Shown: positions 57,076 to 64,000 of the stretch, piece after piece
Layout of the letters: the number at the start of each line of letters is the position of its first letter
Position numbering within the stretch: the first letter of the stretch is position 1
Source: Epiperipatus broadwayi
Taxonomy: Eukaryota > Onychophora > Udeonychophora > Euonychophora > Peripatidae
DNA: 64,000 nt
Assembly (NCBI GenBank): GCA_028023455.1
Contig: JAQFVV010012446.1
Span: 7,503,501-7,567,500, forward strand
Reading direction: 5' to 3'
Notes under the pieces: model-generated
Told to the model about the DNA's origin: nothing
The model's input: only the letters and a program-made list of their open reading frames with translations
Databases searched by the model: none
Program-made: the position numbers and the translations under genes

Positions 57076-57270
57076 TCTTGATCAATTGACTTAATCAATA
57101 GGCAGGCAGAAAATGTTAAGTTCATGGAATTATGGTAAAGTTAACCTTTCAAACAATTAGTTGACAAAGACTATGAGGATAGTCAAAAGTACTCCTAAGT
57201 GATGATTATATTTTTTGTCCTTTTCAAAATTTTTGAATACTGTATTTACTAATATTTAATTATAAGATTA
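57076..57270 (+). mobile_element. Inverted 3'-end fragment of PLE lineage D
   Basis: The plus strand encodes LINRQAENVKFMEL, the C-terminus of the same protein (LINRQPENVKITEL at 56440-56400 on minus), followed by the same 3' UTR: CAAACAATTAGTTGACAAAG, TTTTTGTCCTTTTCAAAA, TACTGTATTTACTAATATT. It is about 190 bp, abuts the 5' boundary of the minus copy and points the other way. The pair therefore forms a terminal inverted repeat around the truncated element. Confidence 0.75.
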
Positions 57271-57299
57271 TATATATATAAAAGACATATTTTGCCGGT

Positions 57300-58622
57300 T
57301 CATCTGTGTTAAAAAAGGTTTAAATATTGATATAATGATGTTTTGACTTGATCACACAAGTCATCCACTAGTTGTAGAGGTGCTACAATCACTGATTTGA
57401 AAAAAAAAATGTTAAAGTTCCACCAATAGCAAAAATGTTAAATTAAGAATGTTTTTTTAAAAAAATCTTTCCAAATAGGAGGAAGTTTGCATGTATCATC
57501 TCGCTTATTGATACAATCTGGCTTTTTAAGTATCTCAATGGCTTTTCTAATTTTGCACTGGCAGAGATTATCACATCTGGATATAATCCTGGTACTAGAA
57601 AAATCAATTTTATGACCTGAATATATAGTATAGAGTGAGAGTGCTGATGATAATGAGTGTTGTTTAACTACATTAGCATGCTCATCTCTCCTAACACTGA
57701 AGCAACGATTACTCATACCTATGTAAGAAGCTTTACAATTTTTACATGAGATTTGATAGACACCATGAGATTCAAGAGGGATTGAATCCTTAGGCTTGGT
57801 TATTATATTGCTGATCTTTTGATGAGCAGAAAATGCTGTATCTATATTATAGCATTTTAATATACATCCGATACTGTCTGTAGTTCCTTTTACATATGGA
57901 ACACAAATTCCAATAACTGATTTATCATCTTTTTGTTTCCTATTTTGTCCATTTTCAGCTTGAAATAAGTTTTTTTTTTATAAATTTATAATTATAACTA
58001 TTTGCTAATAAAACACTATTAATATGATTTATTTCTTCTTTCGGATGTGACTTATCTGAAAGGTTAATTGCACTATTTAAAAGAGTTTTGATTACAGAAA
58101 CTATCTGAGAAGGGTGATGATGAGAATGTAAGTGTAAATATCTGTCTATGTATGTATTCTTTCTGTAATCGAAAAAGATAAACTATTTGGTGTTCTGGTG
58201 ACTAAAACATCAAGAAAAGGGAGTTTTCCATCAGACTCTTTCTCCATTGTAAATTTAATATGAGGATGCATATTATTTAAATGTAAGAAAAAATCATCTA
58301 ATTTATTTTTTCCATGTTGCCATATGACAAAAGTGTTATCTATGTATCTGAGCCAAATGAGAGGTTTTAAAGATGATAATTCTAAAGCACGAGTTTTTAT
58401 ATTTTCCATGAATAAATCAGCTATTACTCCTGAGATAGGTGAGCCCATAGGAGTACTAAACACTTGACTATAATGCTGTCTATTGCATACAAAATATGTG
58501 TTACAATGTTTAATCAAAGCAATAATATGGTCTGGTAAATTGCAATGTTGTGAAATTATATTTAAAGCTTCATCAATTGGAATGTTTGTACACAAAGATA
58601 CGACATCAAACTGACCCACCCC
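57300..58622 (-). pseudogene. PLE lineage B, RT palm plus GIY-YIG
   Basis: The minus-strand frame 58619-58146 (157 residues) contains FDVVSLCTNIPIDEAL (motif A), MGSPISGVIADLFMENIKTR (motif B), RYIDNTFVIW (motif C) and KFTMEKESDGKLPFLDVLV. Motif C is YIDN where YxDD is expected, so a catalytic Asp is lost. Frames are broken at 58146-57950, then GICVPYVKGTTDSIGCIL and ..DTAFSAHQKISNIITKPKD lead to GVYQISCKNCKASYIGMSNR, a full GIY-YIG with CxxC. AIEILKKPDCINKRDD and LPPIWKDFF close the frame at 57438. The N-terminal RT is missing: 5' truncation at about 58622. Confidence 0.8.
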
Positions 58623-60097
58623 TCCATCCCACCTAAATTTAAACCTTCATTATTGGAATGTATGCATATAATAGTATTAGTTATATATATAAAAGCTTGT
58701 TAAATATGCCTCATGCACACGCACTCCAACATGAGATATTAATGCACTGAAAATAATTTATCAAAATTAGAATATTTAATATTTTGCGTTAATAATTATT
58801 TAGGTCAAAGTTATATAACATTTTAATTTATAAAATCTAAAAGTTGTTTTTAATCTTTTTAAATGTTTAAATGTATTAAAAATCGAAATTCCCCTGCTAA
58901 GTAAAATTGTAAGTCATAGTGGGTGGGGAGAGACAATAGAATACTGAGAAATATTCCTGAAAGTTTTTTAATTAGTTTTAAAGAAACATATGCAGTATAA
59001 TGAGATCATGGCTGAAATACGCAATAAAATAAAGTAAAATATTCAGATTGAAATGGCAATGCACTATTTTACCTGCAGGTATTTGAGCAGATCTGAAAGG
59101 CAAACAAATACGTAATGTCAGATGGATCAGAAAGATAAAGAGCAAGGGAAACAAAAGGTATTTAAAGTCTTGTTAAAAGTAAACTGGGCTCTCTGAATCT
59201 GTCTATTTGGATTTCTCAATGTCATGCTAAGCTAATACCTAATGTCTAATCTCTGATCTGACATCTGTCTTTTTATTAAAATATGCTTTTTACATATAAT
59301 GTTGTGATGCACAAGTAGTAGGTGTGAGATATTCTCTTTTGGAGAGTGGGAAATGCACTGGATCCCCTATTTGCTTTTAAAATGAACTGAAATTGTTTGC
59401 TGTAATCTGTATACTGCTGCCTAATCAACTGCTGCTTACAATCATGACCACTAATGAACTGTTAAGGAAAAACTATCAAGCCATACTTTATGAATGAGAG
59501 GAACATTCAGAAATGTGCACGTTCTGCTTAAATCAAAGGTAACTGGTACCCAAAATCTCTAAGAACCTTCACTCTCTTTATTCAAGCTAGAACTCGTATC
59601 TTTAATTTGTATAATTTTGGTTATAATTTCTCCTCATGTAAATCCTTTTAAACCACTAAACGTCTTAAAATCTGCAACCTTTAAAATGTTTAATTACTAT
59701 ACGATCTTTTCTTTCTTTGGGTATCCATTTCTATTAATATTTATTTATTGACGTAATTAATTTCATGCCTCAATAATATTAAATATTAGCCTTCACCAAA
59801 ATGCACGGAGTTATTAGATAATATATTTATTGTAAACTTGTCTTATATTTATGAATCAACTAGCTCGGAAATTATCTATACATTTTATAAATTATTTCTC
59901 AAATGCATCTCATTTTATATTAATGTGCTTTCTAGTGTCTTCTTATATTTTAAATGAATCATCATAGCTTAGATATGCATCTGACTTTCATGTTTAGCTA
60001 TGCATGTGAGGGTACTATAATTTGTGCAGTGGATATCTTAGCTTAATAATAGAAATATGCTAGAATTATAATCTTTACACTTTTATTATTAGTTTCA
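58623..60097. other. AT-rich DNA, no gene identified
   Basis: 59040-59560 is somewhat more complex but shows no tRNA box, frame or repeat match that I can support. A possible 20-nt micro-exon near 59073-59092 (minus strand, between TTTCAG and GTAAAA) is too short to claim. Confidence 0.4.
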
Positions 60098-60219
60098 ATT
60101 GGTGTGTATTTAATTTAACTTTATAATTAAACCAATCTCAGGTTATTCGAGGGGTTCTATTGGTGTGCATTTAATTTAACTTTATAATTAAACCAATCTC
60201 AGGTTATTCGAGGGGTTGT
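60098..60219. repeat. 61-bp tandem duplication
   Basis: The units 60098-60158 and 60159-60219 differ at only two or three positions (GTGTGTATT against GTGTGCATT; the last bases differ). Each ends in GTTATTCGAGGGGTT. Recent local duplication. Confidence 0.9.
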
Positions 60220-60659
60220 AAGTTAATCACTCATAAATGTGGGTCTTAGTTGTGAGTCATCATTTATTAGCAATTAATTATATAAATAATGTTATATTAT
60301 CAAATGATAGGTGTTATTATTGAATGATGCCAACATTTTCTCTTATTTAAAACCAGGGAAATCACTGGATACTTATGTTTAAAGGTATCATTCTGCTCCA
60401 TTAGAAAGGGCACAGTTCAAAGTGCTCGCATGGAAAGCTGAGTCCATCATGCAGTCGGATAGTGACAGTGGCAGAAGTTCCAGCACACCCGGACTTGCAT
60501 TTATGACTGGTCTCATAGGGTCCCCAGTAGAAAGCCCACCCACAAGTTTATATTTCCCTCCTGGCGTGCATCTCAAAGTTCGCTCTGTTATTATTCTATG
60601 GCATTTCTATCAATACCACCTCTCATCCAGTTTAATTACTTCTTTACTCTGCTTATGAT
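60220..60659. other. GC-richer island of unknown nature
   Basis: About 60370-60620 is the least AT-biased stretch of the last 20 kb, open on both strands (minus 60576-60388: STGDPMRPVINASPGVLELL; plus 60422-60658: SDSDSGRSSSTPGLAFMTGL). Neither frame matches a family that I recognise and no splice pair is convincing. It could be an exon, a SINE-like body or a foreign fragment. Confidence 0.4.
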
Positions 60660-61129
60660 TTCACTTCCAAAGCCTCCCACATTCTTTGCCCTCAAATAAC
60701 AGGCCCTTCATAGAATTAATCATAATATAAAACTTTATATATTAATCTATTGTTGGGATAAGTAAATTCACAGCCATATATCTCATTTAACATTTGCCTT
60801 ACACAATAGCTAATACTAATGTACTTAGTCTAGGGCATGAAATAATGGTTTGCTACCATTAAATACCCAAAGGGACGAGCCGAATACTTAGTGTATTAAA
60901 ATGTGTACTCATTTCATATTAGGAGTATTGACAAAGATCAAACTCCAAGCTTATAAATAGATTTATATTAATATTAAATCTAGTTTTAATTATACCTACA
61001 ACTTCATGTCTATTTCCTTAATACCCTGTAGCCATAGTGTCTCATGTCAAAATAAATTAAATATAACTAATTCATTCATTAGGTTAATAATAATATTAGT
61101 TGTAATAGAATTAGTTAAAGTCTATTGCA
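60660..61129. other. AT-rich DNA, no gene identified
   Basis: Nothing supported. Confidence 0.4.
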
Positions 61130-61345
61130 TCTCCCTGACCCTCGTGGCCTAAAAGATGTTTGATAATGTGGTGGCAAGTATGTTATCTCATAGTTGTATG
61201 TTGTGTAGTCAATCTACTAGATTCGATCTCAGAATTGCAGGCCCAGAACCCATCTGTAGTGCTGCTCTTCGACTGTAGTGGAGAGAAGATGCAACTGGTT
61301 AATGAGATATATGAATTCTGACTGTTACAATATAATATAACTTTC
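61130..61345 (+). mobile_element. tRNA-derived SINE, related to the 6.4-kb copy
   Basis: GTGGCCTAAAAGATG resembles box A and AGATTCGATCTC box B, about 45 bases apart. The tail CTGACTGTTACAATATAATA echoes TTTTGACTGGCACAATA of the copies at 6.5 and 44.9 kb. Confidence 0.5.
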
Positions 61346-61919
61346 TGAAGATTTTTAATTTGCTTTTGATTTTTTTGTTAAAAAAGAAATCAGTGTTTTC
61401 CCACCCAATACACATCTACCTTTTTTTTTTTTAACACTTAAGAATTTATGACTTCTTTGGCGAATACAAACTGTCTTACTTTTCCAAGTGTTCAATGAAA
61501 TATAATCATCACATTTCAAATTATTTTACATAATTCATAATTGTTACTTAAAAACATGACAGATATTTAATAAAAAATAATCATATGCTTCATTGCTTCA
61601 GAGTTTGTAAGAAGTTCTGAATCCTGAAAGTGCCATAACTGGTATTGATGCAAGGGTCTTATAATCCAGATCAATCACATTCTACTTCTTTTCTCAGCTT
61701 TAATTACCAACGATTCATCCCTTTTACCATTTAACAGTATTTAAAAGCTTAGGTTTGTTAATTTCTTCAATGATAAATATCTTTTATTTTCCATTATTCA
61801 ATTTTATCCTTCCTATCAATTACCAATATCTTAGATTTTTTAAGCTGCATTTAATTTTTGCATTCCTTCCTATCGCCACATACACCTCTAATTAGAATTA
61901 CACATTGAATATATTAGTA
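61346..61919. other. AT-rich DNA, no gene identified
   Basis: Nothing supported. Confidence 0.4.
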
Positions 61920-62490
61920 GCAACTCTCTACATAAATAGTGCCACCTAGTGCAAGCTATGAGAATCAATAGATACCAGAAAGTTTATGCATTTAAATTTA
62001 TAACTGGTGCCTACTTATCTCATATTCCCAGACTAGTTTTTAGCTTAGGGCTGACATCAGTGTGGAATCTTGAACCTGAAAGCAATGCATCTAGACTTCT
62101 GGATGTAATGCATCTCTCCAGCAACTACCTTTTATGCATTTAGTCAACTATAAATTAATGAGACCAAACTGAAAGCACATTAGTGTTTTCAGTCCAAGCT
62201 AATTTGTTAGTATATTTATACAGAATTTTCAGTTAGCTCATTGCTTTGTAGTTTACTAAATAGGTAAAAGGTATTTGATGGAGAAATGCATTAGATCCAA
62301 AGGTTTAGATGCATTACTCTCAGATCTGAGGCTCCCAACTGATGATATCCATATACTAGAAACTAGACTGAAGACATTGGGTGAGTAGCACTAGATAGGA
62401 ATTTAAATGCATAAACCTGCAGATATCTATTGATTATAAGGCTTGCACTAGGAAGTGCTATTGTATGGAGAAAGTTCCTACAACAGTATG
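61920..62490. mobile_element. Foldback element, older diverged copy
   Basis: The left arm (61925-62110: AGTGCCACCTAGTGCAAGC, GTGCCTACTTATCTCATATT, CAGACTAGTTTTTAGCTTAGG) and right arm (about 62310-62480, mirrored) match the complete copy at 26.4 kb, with comparable middle text (TTTTGTAGTT-like, AAAGGT). Hammerhead-like cores are recognisable but damaged: the right arm reads AACTGATGATATCC..GAAACTAGAC, the left arm (minus) CACTGATGTCAGCC..AAAACTAGTC. Confidence 0.65.
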
Positions 62491-62575
62491 GAAAAGAAAT
62501 GATAGTCATGTGATTTTTTAATTGATTAAGTTATTTAAAAAAAAGTGGTATCATCCTTAAAAAGGCATTTTGGTG

Positions 62576-62670
62576 TTAAGCATTGGTAGCCAAGAGGTCA
62601 GTGCAGCCACCTTGCAAGCAAGCAGTTGTTTGCAGACAGTTGTCATGGGTTCACTTCCCAGCCGATGCTT
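62576..62670 (+). mobile_element. tRNA-derived SINE (family 2)
   Basis: TGGTAGCCAAGAGGTCAGTG (box A side) and CATGGGTTCACTTCCCAGCC (box B) with CCGATGCTTTGACATATGG and an A-run. Compared with the copy at 11866-11947 it carries an extra, internally duplicated GCAAGCAGTTGTTTGCAGACAG segment. Confidence 0.6.
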
Positions 62671-63589
62671 TGACATATGGAAAAAAAAGTTGGTGGGAGA
62701 AATTGTTTAATTGGGTAACAGGGTTTATCTGTACATGCAAAGAAATTTCAGATTTTGTTTAAGCAGAAAATCAGTTTACATAAAGCTATTGTTGTGTTTA
62801 TTTATATATGTGATAATATATATAAACTCAAATATGTGTAAATACATTTTATAACATATATTTATTAGTGGAAACATTAATACAAATATACACTTGTATT
62901 TACAATATATTTTACAATGGCTATACTTTGCCTGCTACCATTTGGTAAAGTAAAGCTTCTAGTTTTAGGATGAATTACAGAAGAAGGGACAGCACAAGCT
63001 CATAGATTTCCCTTGGCAGTCTGCCTCATGAGTAGATATGATGACACTTCCAGCCATGCTTGCCAGTTTGCCTTGCTTCATGACAGTGTCTGGTTCTAGC
63101 AACTTCCAGTCCTAAATAGGGACTTGCCTTGCTGCATCAACCATTTAGCTTTGTTAGCTCATGGATTCTTTGTTTGTTCTGGAGTTCATGAATTCTGTCT
63201 TTCAGGTTTGACCATATTTAGAAGATGTATACTGCAATTCAGGTTTGACAGTAGTTCTCTCAGAACATATATGGAGAATGTGTATTCTGTCATCTTCTCA
63301 AGTAAACATAGGCTAGGATCAGGGTGAATTTCCTGATTCTCTGACCCTATCTTTAAAAGACTATTTATTACCAGATCCACATGCCTACTGGAAACATTCA
63401 GATTCAATGAGCATCATTGTCTATTGGCTCTTGCCATTGTCTATGCATTATGTATCTGTATAACAAAGGCTCATAATGAGAAATACTCAATCCGATCTAA
63501 ATAAGATGGAATGTGGACTAATCCAGTATTTGAAGGCAAGGTGAGATATGACAACTATATTAGGTCTGTAAAGAATGATCATAGAATTT
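62671..63589. other. No gene identified; complex patch 62.99-63.42 kb
   Basis: About 62990-63420 is less AT-rich and shows short overlapping frames on both strands (plus 63124-63327, minus 63407-63186), suggestive of an old element or exon, but no domain was recognised. Confidence 0.35.
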
Positions 63590-63720
63590 AATAAAAAATA
63601 AACATTTTTATAAATACAAATTGGGGAAATCAATAGAAGTTAAATGTAAAATCAAGTTGAAACAAGGTTATCTACTATCACTTTTATTATTTAATTTAAG
63701 AGGGCAGCTGAGATAAAATG
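63590..63720 (+). pseudogene. Non-LTR reverse transcriptase fragment
   Basis: 63632-63700 encodes IEVKCKIKLKQGYLLSLLLF followed by NLR. This matches the LINE RT segment F.V..GV(R/K)QG..LSPLLFNL (domain 4 region), with P replaced by L. The flanks are frameshifted. It is consistent with the RTE-like family at 40.6-41.3 kb, but too short to assign. Confidence 0.55.
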
Positions 63721-64000
63721 ATTGGAATAGAATAATGGACATTCTTTTGGAATCCAATTTTAAATTTAACTTTCGTCAATATCCCTAATTGGTATTTATA
63801 AAAATGATTTTTTAAAAATAAACTTTTGTAATTAATAAATGCTAGATGTACTCTAGCACTTGAGTGTTTGGCTTAAATGTAGCTTTCATCCAACAGACAT
63901 TTTTATTTTTTTGTTATACTCTCAGGCCACCAGTCCAGATTGAAGATCTTTTACTATTTTTAATTTGGGCTGGTAGCTTAATAATGGCTGCTGGAGGAAA
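63721..64000. other. AT-rich window end
   Basis: Nothing supported. Confidence 0.4.

Noticed and set aside
59073-59092. 20-nt micro-exon between TTTCAG and GTAAAA
   Set aside because: Too short and without neighbours to distinguish from chance.
1-64000. CRISPR array, operon, bacterial promoter or prophage content
   Set aside because: No regularly spaced short repeats, no ribosome binding sites, no dense long frames; all signals are those of an animal nuclear genome.

Overview
The window reads as repeat-rich nuclear DNA from an animal. It is very AT-rich, with long poly-A/poly-T tracts, microsatellites, tRNA-derived SINEs and spliceosomal-type sites. There are no operons, ribosome binding sites or dense long reading frames. 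The species cannot be fixed from the sequence; an AT-rich invertebrate is the most natural reading, because Penelope-like elements (PLEs) are abundant and diverse. Almost everything recognisable is a decayed transposable element.

Layout. 0-10 kb: AT-rich DNA with palindromes, an LTR-like promoter unit at 4.3 kb, a tRNA-SINE at 6.4 kb and a LINE 3' remnant at 7.7-8.4 kb. 10.5-14.5 kb: a 1.5 kb mariner-type element carrying a SINE, then a plus-strand PLE broken by a 934 bp TA-flanked MITE. 16.4-19.8 kb: an RTE-like remnant and a hAT transposase pseudogene. 21.4-23.1 kb: a minus-strand PLE with YIDD and GIY-YIG domains and hammerhead-like motifs at its terminal repeats. 24.8-27.1 kb: a foldback family whose arms each carry a hammerhead-like fold. 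27.7-32.1 kb: the only plausible host-gene signals, namely a CpG-rich promoter with a 12-codon first exon (minus strand) and two weak internal exon candidates. 32.9-34.8 kb: a PLE end, a SINE and a foldback split by a second MITE. 37.4-40.5 kb: two head-to-head PLE copies, one split by a third MITE. 40.6-41.3 kb: an RTE-like insertion whose 5' part is inverted (twin-priming signature). 42.3-45 kb: an LTR-like promoter and SINEs. 45.1-51.95 kb: a degenerate Ty3/gypsy element with two ~1.35 kb LTRs, the 3' one containing a hAT MITE. 52.2-64 kb: a compact foldback, tandem repeats, two more PLE lineages (56.3-58.6 kb), another foldback, SINEs and an RT fragment.

The genes do not form a pathway. 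The interest lies in the elements' architecture: recurrent inverted (tail-flipped or head-to-head) PLE copies, hammerhead-like motifs in several repeat families, and nested insertions that give a relative chronology. All protein calls come from reading translations by eye against remembered family motifs; no search was run.
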